The translations under genes were made by a program, and so were the position numbers. DNA of 64,000 bases from Streptomyces sp. SM10 (lineage in GTDB: Bacteria > Actinomycetota > Actinomycetes > Streptomycetales > Streptomycetaceae). The notes beneath the pieces were generated by a model. The model worked only from the letters and a program-made list of their open reading frames with translations. It made no database searches and was not told where the DNA came from. Location: NCBI RefSeq assembly GCF_002910915.1, contig NZ_NEUF01000092.1, positions 1-64,000 on the forward strand, read 5' to 3'. This document shows positions 1 through 8,290 of this stretch, in pieces (the stretch's first letter is position 1; each line of letters opens with the position of its first letter).

Positions 1-675
1 GGCGACGGTCCCGGCGGCCGGCTCCGTCACCGCGACGGGCTCGGCCACGACCTCGGCGACCGGCTCGGCCACCGGCTGGGCGGCTGCCTCGGCGACGGGC
101 TTCTCCTGAGCCTCCTCGGCGGCGGCGGGAGCGGTCTCCGGCTCGGTCTCCGGCTCGGCAGGTGCGGCGACGGGTGCCTTCTCGGCCTCGCCCTCCGCCA
201 CCGGCTCCGGGTCGACGTCGATCGTGATCGCCGGCGCGACGACCGGTTCGGACTCGACGGCGGTGACCGCGGTCGCGTCCTCCACGGAGTCCACGGAGTC
301 CACGGAGTCCACGGACTCCACGGCCGAAGTGGCCGAAGTGGCCGACGTGGCCTCCGGGGCCGACCCCTGGGCCGGAACCTTCGGCGCGGGCGCGGAGGCC
401 GGCGCGGTCGCCGCCGCCGTGGCGGACGCCGTGTCGAAGGCCGCCGCCACCAGGTCCGACGCCTGTTCGTTGTCGTGCTCGTCACCGGCGGACCGGTCCG
501 AGGAGGAGGCCGGGGCCGGTACCGAGGCCTTCGCGGGCTCGGCCGCCGAAGTAGTGGTGTCCGGCTCCGGCTCCGTGGGCTGGGTGCGCTCGGCCTGGGG
601 CGGGACGGTGGCCGTGGTCGGCTCGTCCTGCTCCGTCCGGCCGAACACCTTGCGCAGCAAGCTCCGAATGCCCAT
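1..675 (-). CDS. Ala/Pro/Glu-rich hypothetical protein, C-terminus cut by window edge
   Basis: The frame is open from an ATG at 675 to the left edge, giving at least 225 residues. It starts MGIRSLLRKVFGR, a basic amphipathic start, and then becomes a long low-complexity Ala/Pro/Glu/Val region with no fold visible. AAAGG about nine bases upstream of the ATG supports the start. The middle holds tandem VDS and ATS peptide repeats encoded by 9-bp DNA repeats. Streptomyces proteins with this N-terminus that I recall carry a von Willebrand A domain further on, but that part lies outside the window, so the function is not shown here. It is a real gene by codon bias, and the identity is open. Confidence 0.6.
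   Translation of the reverse strand, partial: MGIRSLLRKVFGRTEQDEPTTATVPPQAERTQPTEPEPDTTTSAAEPAKASVPAPASSSDRSAGDEHDNEQASDLVAAAFDTASATAAATAPASAPAPKVPAQGSAPEATSATSATSAVESVDSVDSVDSVEDATAVTAVESEPVVAPAITIDVDPEPVAEGEAEKAPVAAPAEPETEPETAPAAAEEAQEKPVAEAAAQPVAEPVAEVVAEPVAVTEPAAGTVA
281..350. repeat. Two adjacent 9-bp tandem repeat arrays inside the first gene
   Basis: TCCACGGAG occurs three times, followed by TCCACGGAC and a partial copy (281-323). Next come two copies of CCGAAGTGG and one CCGACGTGG (324-350). Both are in frame on the minus strand and encode VDS and ATS tripeptide repeats. Such arrays can gain or lose units without a frameshift. Confidence 0.85.
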
Positions 676-954
676 GGGCGAGGCCTTTCGCATGAGTTGG
701 GTGCGATTAATGTCCGTACTGCGGGAATTGATCCCTGGCCAGGGCGGATACGTAAGGTTAGCGGCCGGATCCGGCCGTTCGGCTGTGCGGCCCGCCCCTG
801 CGTCAACCGAGCTCCAACCGAGTCGTAACCGAGCCCTGGAAGGCCGGGAGGGCAGCGGTGTCCCGGACTTCACCCTTTGTTCACCGGCAGTCCCACGCAT
901 GGCGTGGACGCGCACCTACCGTCACGCGTGACACACAGACGGAGGGACGAAAAC

Positions 955-3015
955 GTGCGCAATCTGCTGCCGCTCATCGGCTCGCACCCGGGCGGGCGCT
1001 CTGCGCTGACCTGCCGCTACCGCTGCGGTGACGCCTGCTTCCAGGAGATCCCGAACACCAGCGACAACGAGTACGCCGGCGACATCATCGCCGGTGCCCT
1101 GACACGCCGGTCGATGATGCGTGCCGCCGCCGTGGTGACCGTGGCCACCGCCGCCGGGACGGTCGCGCTCGGCGGCCCCGCTGCTCAGGACGCCGAGGCC
1201 GCACCGCTCTCCGGACGTTCCGGCGGCAGGCCGAAGCCCACTCGTTCGGGTGCCCGGGGTCTGCGTTTCGCGGCCGTCGCGCCCAACAAGGACGACAAGG
1301 TCACCGTCCCCGACGGCTACGGCCAGAACGTGGTGATCCGCTGGGGCGAACCGATCCTGCGCGGCGCCCCCGACTTCGACCCGGACAAGCAGTCCGCGAA
1401 GGCCCAGTCGAAGCAGTTCGGTTACAACAACGACTTCCTCTCCCTGCTCCCGCTCAAGGGCGAGCGCGGCCGCCAGATCCTGGTCGCCAACCACGAGTAC
1501 ACCGACGAGAACCTGATGTTCCGTGGTTACGATCCGGCCAAGCCGACCCGCGAGCAGGTGGAGATCGCCTGGGCGGCGCACGGACTCTCCGTGGTCGTCG
1601 TCCAGGAGGAGAACCGCACCGGCAAGCTCACCCCGGTCAACCGCCACCCGCTGAACCGCCGCCTCACCGCGACCAGCGAGTTCCGGATGACGGGGCCGGC
1701 CGCGGGCAGCCCGCTGCTGCGCACCTCCGCCGACCGCACCGGCAGCAGGGTCCTCGGCACCCTCAACAACTGCGCGGGCGGCACCACTCCGTGGGGCACC
1801 ACCCTGCACGGCGAGGAGAACTTCAACCAGTACTTCGCGGGTGGCTCCAGCGACACCGACAAGCGCTACGGCATCGGCACGGCGGCGACCGAGCGCAAGT
1901 GGGAACTGTTCGACAAGCGCTTCGACCTGGCGCAGGAGCCCAACGAGGCGCACCGCTTCGGCTGGGTCGTCGAGCTCGACCCGAACGACCCGGACTCCAC
2001 GCCCCGCAAGCGGACCGCGCTCGGCCGCTTCAAGCACGAGGCGGCGCAGCCCCGGCTGACCGCCGACGGCCGCCCGGTCGTCTACATGGGCGACGACGAA
2101 CGCTTCGACTACCTCTACAAGTTCGTCTCCAGCAAGAAGATGAAGAAGGGGAGCTCCAGGGCCGCCCACGAGCACAACCTGACCCTGCTGGACGAGGGCA
2201 CCCTGTACGTCGCCAAGCTGACGGGCGACTCCCCGGCCGCCGAGTTCGACGGCACGGGCAAGCTCCCCTCGGACGGGGAGTTCGACGGCAGCGGGGTCTG
2301 GATCCCGCTGGCGACCGGTGACACCTCGCACGTGCCGGGCATGAGCGCCGACGAGGTCTACGTCTTCACCCGCCTGGCCGGTGACAAGGTCGGTGCCACG
2401 AAGATGGACCGCCCCGAGGACGTCGAGCCCTCGCCGCGCACCGGCCGCGTCTACGTCGCCCTCACCAACAACACCGACCGCGGCAAGGCGGGCAAGCCCG
2501 GTGCGGACGAGGCCAACCCGCGCAACGCCAACAAGCACGGTCAGATCCTGGAGCTCGCGGAGCACTGGGACGACCCGGCCGGCGACGGCTTCGCCTGGCG
2601 GCTCTTCCTCGTCGCGGGAGACCCGGAGGACCCGGCGACGTACTTCTCCGGCTTCCCCAAGGAGAAGGTCAGCCCCATCTCCTGCCCGGACAACGTGGCC
2701 TTCGACGCCCACGGCAACCTCTGGATCTCCACGGACGGCAACCAGCTCGGCTCGCACGACGGGCTGTTCGGTGTCGCCACCGCGGGCGACCGGCGGGGTG
2801 AGCTGAAGCAGTTCCTGACGGTGCCGACCGGGGCCGAGACCTGCGGTCCGCTGATCCAGGACCGCCGTGTCCTGGTCGCCGTGCAGCACCCGGGCGAGGT
2901 CGACGGCGCGTCCGTCGAGAAGCCGGCGAGCGCCTGGCCGGACGGGCCGGGCCGGATCGTCCGGCCGTCGGTCGTGGCCGTGTGGCGCAAGGACGGCAGC
3001 GACATCGGCGTCTGA
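955..3015 (+). CDS. PhoX-family (DUF839) exported alkaline phosphatase
   Basis: This 686-residue protein is of the PhoX/DUF839 family, which are Ca/Fe-dependent phosphomonoesterases acting outside the membrane. The GTG at 955 is chosen because GGAGG lies at 941-945 and the family N-terminus (RNLLPLIGSH, then a Cys-containing RYRCGDACF segment) begins here. A twin-arginine type signal LTRRSMMR precedes a hydrophobic Ala/Val/Thr stretch near residues 50-80, so Tat export is likely. Family hallmarks include the NHEYT stretch, GEENFNQYF, and the KHGQILEL and CPDNVAFDAHGNLWISTDG blocks of the beta-propeller. It is transcribed alone. A phosphate-scavenging role is inferred from the family; no PHO box was identified. 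Confidence 0.9.
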   Translation: MRNLLPLIGSHPGGRSALTCRYRCGDACFQEIPNTSDNEYAGDIIAGALTRRSMMRAAAVVTVATAAGTVALGGPAAQDAEAAPLSGRSGGRPKPTRSGARGLRFAAVAPNKDDKVTVPDGYGQNVVIRWGEPILRGAPDFDPDKQSAKAQSKQFGYNNDFLSLLPLKGERGRQILVANHEYTDENLMFRGYDPAKPTREQVEIAWAAHGLSVVVVQEENRTGKLTPVNRHPLNRRLTATSEFRMTGPAAGSPLLRTSADRTGSRVLGTLNNCAGGTTPWGTTLHGEENFNQYFAGGSSDTDKRYGIGTAATERKWELFDKRFDLAQEPNEAHRFGWVVELDPNDPDSTPRKRTALGRFKHEAAQPRLTADGRPVVYMGDDERFDYLYKFVSSKKMKKGSSRAAHEHNLTLLDEGTLYVAKLTGDSPAAEFDGTGKLPSDGEFDGSGVWIPLATGDTSHVPGMSADEVYVFTRLAGDKVGATKMDRPEDVEPSPRTGRVYVALTNNTDRGKAGKPGADEANPRNANKHGQILELAEHWDDPAGDGFAWRLFLVAGDPEDPATYFSGFPKEKVSPISCPDNVAFDAHGNLWISTDGNQLGSHDGLFGVATAGDRRGELKQFLTVPTGAETCGPLIQDRRVLVAVQHPGEVDGASVEKPASAWPDGPGRIVRPSVVAVWRKDGSDIGV

Positions 3016-3022
3016 AGCGGAA

Positions 3023-3064
3023 GCCCTCCTCCGGACGTGCCGATGCGGTGCGGGGGAGGAGGGC
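3023..3064 (+). terminator. Hairpin after phoX-like gene
   Basis: Ten-base arms GCCCTCCTCC and GGAGGAGGGC are separated by 22 bases, eight bases past the stop codon. There is no U-tract, as is common for Streptomyces terminators. Confidence 0.55.
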
Positions 3065-3289
3065 GTCGTCCCGATACGTGCGTGGGGAACGCAGGTGTGT
3101 TGTCAGCGTGACCGGGGCGGTCGGCCTGATGACCCGTCAGGGCCGCTGGTCGACACGTCAGCACTCACGGAGGGCCCCCGCGAAGGGACGACGAACCCGC
3201 GCCGGGACAACGCGTCACCGTGTCCGACGCCTGCAACGACCTCGGCTCCTGATCCCATCGGGGCGCCTCATCGGATTAGAGTCGGACGC

Positions 3290-3694
3290 ATGGTTTCCGG
3301 TGAGGCGCCGCAGGCGGAGGGAAGCGTCCGGGTCGACGCATGGGTCTGGGCGGTCCGGCTGACGAAGACCCGGTCGCAGGCGGCTGCCGCCTGCCGTGCG
3401 GGACACGTGCGGGTCAACGGCGAGCGCGCGAAGCCCGCCCAGGCCCTGCGCACGGGCGACGAGGTGCGGCTGCGGCACGCGGGCCGGGACCGGATCGTGG
3501 TCGTCTCCAAGATCGTGAAGAAGCGTGTCGGGCCGCCGGTCGCGGCAGAGTGCTTCGTCGACAACAGCCCGCCCCCGCCGCCCCGCGAAGCCGCGGTCCA
3601 GGTGCCGGTCCGTGACCGGGGTGCGGGACGCCCGACCAAGCGGGACCGGCGTGAGATGGAGCGTCTCCAGGGTCGGGGTCCCGAAGCCGGATAG
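3290..3694 (+). CDS. S4-domain RNA-binding protein (Hsp15-like)
   Basis: This 134-residue basic protein has an S4 RNA-binding domain at about residues 13-60 (VDAWVWAVRLTKTRSQA, then the RAGHVRVNG and GDEVRL signature). It is followed by a basic, proline-containing tail ending in GRPTKRDRREMERLQG. Size and layout match the Hsp15/RqcH-associated S4 family, which binds free 50S subunits carrying nascent chains and recycles stalled ribosomes. The ATG at 3290 follows a purine-rich stretch. It is a single gene, convergent with the DUF2630 operon and separated from it by a strong hairpin. The family role is established; the specific substrate here is inference. Confidence 0.85.
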   Translation: MVSGEAPQAEGSVRVDAWVWAVRLTKTRSQAAAACRAGHVRVNGERAKPAQALRTGDEVRLRHAGRDRIVVVSKIVKKRVGPPVAAECFVDNSPPPPPREAAVQVPVRDRGAGRPTKRDRREMERLQGRGPEAG

Positions 3695-3765
3695 GGCCGC
3701 GCCCCGTTCCGGTCCAGCCGCGGCCGGTGCGTCCGGATGCCCCCGGCCCGGTCCGCCAGGGTCTT

Positions 3766-3807
3766 TCGTCCGGGTCATGCCGCGCGAGCGCGGCATGACC
3801 CGGACGA
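3766..3807. terminator. Bidirectional terminator, 19-bp perfect stem
   Basis: A 19-base arm (3766-3784) and its perfect complement (3789-3807) surround a CGAG loop, midway between the convergent S4 gene and the DUF2630 gene. The symmetry suits termination from both directions. Confidence 0.8.
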
Positions 3808-3813
3808 GAGGCC

Positions 3814-4059
3814 TCAGCTCTGGTAGCCCTCCACCTCGTCGGCGGGGCGCACCCTGGCCTCCGACGGATCCTCGCCGTACTCGCTGAGCGCGCGTCGCTG
3901 GCGCAGCAGGTCCCAGCACTGGTCGAGACGGACCTCCACCTCGCGCAGCCGTGACCGCTCCTCGGCGGAGAGACCCAGCTCGGCGGTGGAGCGGGCGCGC
4001 AGGGCGCGCTCCTCGGTGATCAGCCCGTCGATGTTCTCGAAGATGTCCTGGTCGCCCAT
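3814..4059 (-). CDS. DUF2630 family small helical protein
   Basis: This 81-residue acidic protein begins MGDQDIFENIDGLITEERAL and is predicted almost wholly helical, with RLREVEVRLDQCWDLLRQRRAL as the conserved core. This pattern matches the actinobacterial DUF2630 family, whose biochemical role is unknown. A GGGAGAGG site lies immediately upstream of the ATG. It is downstream of and co-directional with the MDR oxidoreductase (24 bp gap), so the two probably share a transcript that ends at the 3766-3807 hairpin. No catalytic motif or membrane segment is visible. A coiled-coil partner protein is possible, but that is speculation. Confidence 0.75.
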   Translation of the reverse strand: MGDQDIFENIDGLITEERALRARSTAELGLSAEERSRLREVEVRLDQCWDLLRQRRALSEYGEDPSEARVRPADEVEGYQS

Positions 4060-4083
4060 GAGCCTCTCCCGGTCGGGTGTCCC

Positions 4084-5025
4084 TCAGATGCCGAAGACGG
4101 TCTTGCCGCGCGCCCCGCCCGCCCGGTTCTGCACCAGTGCCTGCGGGGCCTTCTCCAGGGGGAGCTCCATGTCGACGGGGACCTCCAGCTCCCCGCCGGC
4201 CACCGCCGCGGCCAGCTCGCCCAGCAGCGCGGCGCTCGGGGCGAGCCGGAAGTCGGTCCAGGCGACGCCGGGCGGCGCCGCGACCCCCCGGGTGGTGACG
4301 GTGACCCCGCCGTCCCGCACGAGGGCGGCGTACGCGGCGAACGCGGCCTCGTCCGTGGAGACGAGGTCGACGAGCGCGTCGACGCCGTCCGGATACAGGC
4401 CGCGTACGGCGGCCTCCAGCGTGTCGGGACCCGTGGTCGTGTCCACGGTGGCGGTGGCGCCGAGTTCCTTCATCCGCCGGCCCTCGTCGCCCCGCACGGC
4501 GGCGACGACGCCGATGCCGCGGGCCGCCGCGAGCTGTGTCAGGAAGCAGCCCACGCCACCGGTCGCCCCGATGAGAAGCAGGCTCAGCCCGCTGCGCACG
4601 GCGGTGCTCGACAGGATCTGCGCGGCCGTCGTCCCGGCCGACGGGAGGGCCGCCGCGATCCGTAGCGGCACGTCGCGCGGGACCAGGGCGATCGGGGAGT
4701 CCTGGGGGACGCACACGTACTCGGCGTACGCTCCGCACCGTCCCGGGGGCGGTGCCGTGACCCGTCCGAAGACCGGGTCACCGACCCGGAAGGTGTTGTC
4801 GCCGCTGCCGATCATGTCCACGCGGCCCGCGAAGTCCGTGCCCAGCACGAACGGGAACACAGGGGGGACGGCTCCGTCCGGAGCGCCGTCGGCGGTCTGC
4901 CAGTCCAGCGGGTTGAGCGCCGCGTACTCGACCTTCACCCGTACCTCGCCCGGCTCGGGATCGGGCTTCGGCACCTCGACGAGAGAGGGCTCCGCACGGA
5001 ACGCGCTGACGGCGATGGCACGCAT
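4084..5025 (-). CDS. MDR-family NADP-dependent oxidoreductase (quinone reductase-like)
   Basis: This 313-residue medium-chain dehydrogenase/reductase has a GroES-like N-terminal half (VEYAALNPLDWQ, PFVLGTDFAGRV) and a Rossmann half with the nucleotide motif LLIGATGGVGCFLTQLA at about residues 150-166. It lacks the cysteine ligands of zinc alcohol dehydrogenases, which places it with zinc-free quinone oxidoreductases and enoyl reductases. GAGAGG upstream of the ATG at 5025 supports the start. It probably forms an operon with the DUF2630 gene behind it. The substrate cannot be deduced; NADPH-dependent reduction of a quinone or enone is the family expectation. Confidence 0.85.
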   Translation of the reverse strand: MRAIAVSAFRAEPSLVEVPKPDPEPGEVRVKVEYAALNPLDWQTADGAPDGAVPPVFPFVLGTDFAGRVDMIGSGDNTFRVGDPVFGRVTAPPPGRCGAYAEYVCVPQDSPIALVPRDVPLRIAAALPSAGTTAAQILSSTAVRSGLSLLLIGATGGVGCFLTQLAAARGIGVVAAVRGDEGRRMKELGATATVDTTTGPDTLEAAVRGLYPDGVDALVDLVSTDEAAFAAYAALVRDGGVTVTTRGVAAPPGVAWTDFRLAPSAALLGELAAAVAGGELEVPVDMELPLEKAPQALVQNRAGGARGKTVFGI

Positions 5026-5113
5026 ACGGCAGACCTCTCAGTCGTCCCCCTGCACTCACGCCTCCCACTGTCGCCCGGCCCACGCGCCCGCGCACGTCGG
5101 GCCCCGGGCCCAC

Positions 5114-6031
5114 TCACGCGGGGGGCCGGCCGGTGGCGGGCCGGGTGACCCCGTCCCCGCCGGGCCCGCGCGAGCGCCGGGCCGCCACGACCCGTCCCAC
5201 GAGGGAGCCGACCACCAGGACCGCGCCCACGAGCAGCACGACCCACGCCGTCGTCCGCAGGGAGGCGGTCAGCGCGTCGTAGACCGCCGCGGCCCCGTCG
5301 CGGTCGGTGCCCGGCACCTCGTCCAGCACCCGGTCGCGGCCCACGGCGACGGCGATCCGCAGCAGGGCCGCGCCGAGGACGAGACCGCCGCCCACCACGG
5401 CCGCGGTCGTCAGACCGGCCCGCAGACCGCCGCGCACGAGGGAGAGGCCCAGCACCAGGACGAGCAGCACCACCGTCCCGACGGCCGGCCAGACGCTGCA
5501 GTACCGCAGCCACCGGAAGGAGTCCCGCAGGTCGTCGGCGCGGTCGGCGGGCAGCACGGTGATCGAGGTCTCCTGGACCGGGATCTGGTCCGCGAAGGGC
5601 ACCCCGCTGCTGACCAGCTCCTTCTTGACCTCTTCGATCACCGGTGCCAGGTCGATGGTGACCGCCCGCCCGTCGTCCCCGTGGAGCGAGGCGGTCACGG
5701 CACGGTGCGCCGTCCGGTTGGCGCTGTCCCAGGCGCGCTGGAAGGCCTCGGTCGTGGTGAAGGAGAGGGCGGTGTCGTGCAGGAACCGCTCGACGGTCTC
5801 CTGGAGCGGGCCGACGTCGATGTTCTTCATCGCCTCGTCGGTGACCAGCGTGGCCACGGTGTTCTGCACGGCCTCGTCGGAGGCCAGGGGGGAGACGGCG
5901 GCGAGGTACCGGTCGGTGTCGTCGAGTTCCAGGTCGACCCATGCGGAGGCCGCGCTCACCGGTACCAGCACGGCGAGCAGGAGGAGCAGTACCGCCGACA
6001 GGGCCACTGAGAGATAGGTCCGCACAGGCAC
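5114..6031 (-). CDS. Multi-pass membrane protein of unknown function
   Basis: This is a protein of about 305 residues with an N-terminal membrane segment right after VPVRTYLS. A long extracytoplasmic domain follows (about residues 25-180, rich in Asp/Glu and containing VSPLASDEAVQNTVATLVTDEAM). Two or three further hydrophobic segments lie between about 185 and 285, then a basic Gly/Arg/Pro tail. The start is uncertain: GTG at 6031 is preferred because the hydrophobic segment follows at once, although no good ribosome site is seen and the frame stays open to 6166. It is divergent from the small membrane gene at 6157. I do not recognise a function; the layout is that of a surface-exposed integral protein. 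Confidence 0.65.
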   Translation of the reverse strand: MPVRTYLSVALSAVLLLLLAVLVPVSAASAWVDLELDDTDRYLAAVSPLASDEAVQNTVATLVTDEAMKNIDVGPLQETVERFLHDTALSFTTTEAFQRAWDSANRTAHRAVTASLHGDDGRAVTIDLAPVIEEVKKELVSSGVPFADQIPVQETSITVLPADRADDLRDSFRWLRYCSVWPAVGTVVLLVLVLGLSLVRGGLRAGLTTAAVVGGGLVLGAALLRIAVAVGRDRVLDEVPGTDRDGAAAVYDALTASLRTTAWVVLLVGAVLVVGSLVGRVVAARRSRGPGGDGVTRPATGRPPA

Positions 6032-6156
6032 CAGCCAATCCCGTGCGGCGGCGGGGCGCTCCGGGCCGTAGGCCGTTCGAGTTGCCGGGCGGCCCGGCCG
6101 GGTGTGCGCTGGAGGAAACACGACGGACGACGGGGCGACCGAAGGAGCTGTGCGCC

Positions 6157-6567
6157 ATGGCCACACACGTGACGATGCAGACGCGCCGACCGGCGCGGGC
6201 CCCCACGCCCACCCGCCACGGTCACACCCCGCTGGCCTGGGCGATGCCGCTCACGCTGGGCGTGATCCTCGGTTTCTGGGCCTTCTTCATCAAGCGGGAC
6301 GGAGGGGCGACCACCGGCGGACAGATCTGGCTCGGTGTCGTCTCCGGGGTGGCCTTCGCCGTGCTCTGCTACGCCCTGGTGCAGGTCCGGTGGGCCCTGC
6401 CGCGCGAGCTGCGCGCCGCGGCGTTCGGGGTGCTGACCGGGGGTGCGGTCGGCTTCCTCTACAGCCTGCACGACAACAGCGTGCTGGCGTCGGGCCTGCT
6501 CGGACTGGTGGTCGGCGCAGGGATGTTCTGCACGATGTTCTACCTCTACTACACGCGTGAGAACTGA
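6157..6567 (+). CDS. Small four-helix membrane protein
   Basis: This 136-residue protein has a basic, Thr/His-rich N-terminus (about 30 residues). It is followed by four closely spaced hydrophobic segments: AMPLTLGVILGFWAFF, a second through VVSGVAFAVLCYALV, a third through AAFGVLTGGAVGFLY, and a fourth ending LVVGAGMFCTMFYLYY. GAAGGAG lies ten bases before the ATG at 6157. It is divergent from the membrane protein ending at 5114, and the roughly 125 bp between them must hold both promoters. No family function is known to me; actinobacteria carry many such small integral proteins. Confidence 0.75.
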   Translation: MATHVTMQTRRPARAPTPTRHGHTPLAWAMPLTLGVILGFWAFFIKRDGGATTGGQIWLGVVSGVAFAVLCYALVQVRWALPRELRAAAFGVLTGGAVGFLYSLHDNSVLASGLLGLVVGAGMFCTMFYLYYTREN

Positions 6568-6662
6568 CCCGGCGGTCCCCTCCGACATCGCCCTGCCGTT
6601 GGTGCCCCCGGGGGCCGGGGTCCAGACTGGAAGGGGGGAAGGCGACAGGCTCTGGAGGAGCC

Positions 6663-7034
6663 ATGACGGCGACGACGTGGAACGAGACACCCGTTGCGAT
6701 CCGGACCGACGAGGCCGAGATGCGCACGAAGGAGATCGGCGGTGACCTGACGGTCGCCTTCGCCAAGCTGGCCCAGGGTATGGACATGAGCCCGGCGCTC
6801 AAGGGCCTCCCGGACGACATGTGCACCTGCCCGCACTGGGGCTATCTCCTCAAGGGCCGGCTGAGGATGCGGACCGGCGTGGGCCCGGACGCGTACGACG
6901 TCTACGAGGCGGGCCAGGCGTTCTACTGGGCGCCCGGGCACGCGCCCGAGGCTCTGGAGGACTGCGAGTACGTGGACTTCTCGCCCACGAAGGAGCTCGA
7001 CCGGGTCATCGACCACATCACGTCCCAGGGCTGA
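6663..7034 (+). CDS. Cupin-like small protein
   Basis: This 123-residue protein has a single cupin-like beta-barrel pattern: CPHWGYLLKGRLRMRTG (motif 1 region), then YEAGQAFYWAPGHAPEALEDCEYVDFSP (motif 2 region). The CTCPH segment supplies a Cys and a His, but the usual HxH pair of metal cupins is incomplete, so metal binding is uncertain. TGGAGGAGCC precedes the ATG at 6663, a good ribosome site. The gene stands alone between a membrane protein and a convergent universal stress gene. Ligand sensing or small-molecule binding is inferred from fold only. Confidence 0.75.
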   Translation: MTATTWNETPVAIRTDEAEMRTKEIGGDLTVAFAKLAQGMDMSPALKGLPDDMCTCPHWGYLLKGRLRMRTGVGPDAYDVYEAGQAFYWAPGHAPEALEDCEYVDFSPTKELDRVIDHITSQG

Positions 7035-7107
7035 CACCGCGCCCCGCACCGCCCGCCTCGCACGGAGGTGTGCGGCGCGGCAGGGGCGGATGCGGGACGT
7101 CGTCGGG

Positions 7108-7530
7108 TCAGTCGCGGACGACGGTGACCGGGCAGGCCGCGTGCTGGGTGACGTGGAGGCTGACCGAGCCGAGCAGGGTCGCCTTGAGGCCGCTGTAGCC
7201 GCGGGCGCCGACGACCAGCAGGTCGGCGCCCTCGGAGCGGTCCAGCAGGGACTGCGCCGGGTTGCCGATCACCACGATCTTCTCGACCGCCGCCGCGCCC
7301 TCGGCCCCGAGCGCCTCCTCCAGTGCCTCGGTGAGCGCCGCCGTCGCCACGGCCTGCGGGTCGAAGTCCTCCGGCATGCCCGGCATCATGGACGCCCAGC
7401 TGGTCGCGGGGTACTCCCAGCTGTTCACCGCCTCGACGGTGCCACCGGTCAGTGCGGCCTGGCGTACCGCCCAGTGCAGTGCCTTGAGTGAGGCGTCCGA
7501 TCCGTCCACGCCCACGACGATCCTGCCCAT
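7108..7530 (-). CDS. Universal stress protein (UspA family, ATP-binding type)
   Basis: This 140-residue single-domain Usp has the N-terminal strand MGRIVVGVDGSDAS and the C-terminal ATP-binding signature GARGYSGLKATLLGSVS, with the G-x2-G-x9-G-S spacing seen in ATP-binding members. The ATG at 7530 is preferred over an upstream TTG because GGAGG sits five bases before it. UspA proteins dimerise and are induced by stress or stationary phase. Here the gene stands alone, with no regulator visible nearby. The target in the cell is unknown. Confidence 0.9.
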   Translation of the reverse strand: MGRIVVGVDGSDASLKALHWAVRQAALTGGTVEAVNSWEYPATSWASMMPGMPEDFDPQAVATAALTEALEEALGAEGAAAVEKIVVIGNPAQSLLDRSEGADLLVVGARGYSGLKATLLGSVSLHVTQHAACPVTVVRD

Positions 7531-7625
7531 GTCTGCCTCCAAGAGTGTTCGACCACGTCCGGCATACAGGCAGCAACTCTAGTCAAACCGGACATCGTGG
7601 GCCTTGTGGGCCCCCGGGGGCGTGG

Positions 7626-8285
7626 TCAGCCGATCCGCAGTTCCGCCAGCTGCTGGGCGAAGGGCACGACCGCGTCCTCGCCGTCGTCGAGGGTGAGGGA
7701 CCGTGCGGCGCCGGAGGTGGTCCGCCCCGTGACGGCGGAGGCGAGCTCGCCTCCCGCGCGCCGGATCCGGGAGGGCAGCCCCTCGGTGTACTCGTCGCCC
7801 CCCGAGCCCCAGTCCTCCGACGCCGCGTACACGGAGGTCGGCAGGACGACGGCCCGCAGGTAGGCGAAGAGCGGGCGCATCGCGTGCTCCAGGACCAGCG
7901 AGTGCCGGGGCGTTCCGCCCGTCGCCGCGATGACGACGGGCTTGCCGGTCAGCGCCGTGTTCTCGACCAGGTCGAAGAAGGACTTGAACAGGCCGCTGTA
8001 GGAGGCTGTGAACACGGGCGTCACGGCGATCAGCCCGTCGGCCCCGGTCACCGCGTCGATCGCCTTCTTCAGGGCGGCCGGAGGGAAGCCGGTGACCAGG
8101 TGGTTGGCGATGTCGACGGCCAGGTCGCGGAGCTCGACGACCTCGGTCTCGACGCGGCGGTCCTGGTCGGCCGCCAGCCGCTCGCGGGCGGCCTCGGTGA
8201 GCCGGTCGGCCAGCAGCCGCGTGGAGGAGGGGCTGCTGAGCCCGGCCGCGACGGCGACGATCCTCAGGGGGGCGGTGACGGGCAC
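7626..8285 (-). CDS. FMN reductase, CE1759 family
   Basis: This 219-residue flavodoxin-fold NADPH-dependent FMN reductase has the phosphate-binding loop AVAAGLSSPSSTRLLADRL at the N-terminus, TPVFTASYSGLFKSFFDLV in the middle, and the AATGGTPRHSLVLEH segment typical of the family. Its neighbour upstream on the same strand is an LLM-class flavin monooxygenase only five bases away. Together they match the CE1758/CE1759 pair first named in Corynebacterium. By the usual two-component logic, this enzyme would hand reduced FMN to the monooxygenase. Confidence 0.9.
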   Translation of the reverse strand: MPVTAPLRIVAVAAGLSSPSSTRLLADRLTEAARERLAADQDRRVETEVVELRDLAVDIANHLVTGFPPAALKKAIDAVTGADGLIAVTPVFTASYSGLFKSFFDLVENTALTGKPVVIAATGGTPRHSLVLEHAMRPLFAYLRAVVLPTSVYAASEDWGSGGDEYTEGLPSRIRRAGGELASAVTGRTTSGAARSLTLDDGEDAVVPFAQQLAELRIG

Positions 8286-8290
8286 GGTGC

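Noticed and set aside
922..2889. A 655-codon minus-strand frame across the PhoX-like gene
   Set aside because: Composition is Val/Gly/Arg/Ala shadow type, with no ribosome site and no recognisable domain; the plus-strand gene has clear family motifs.
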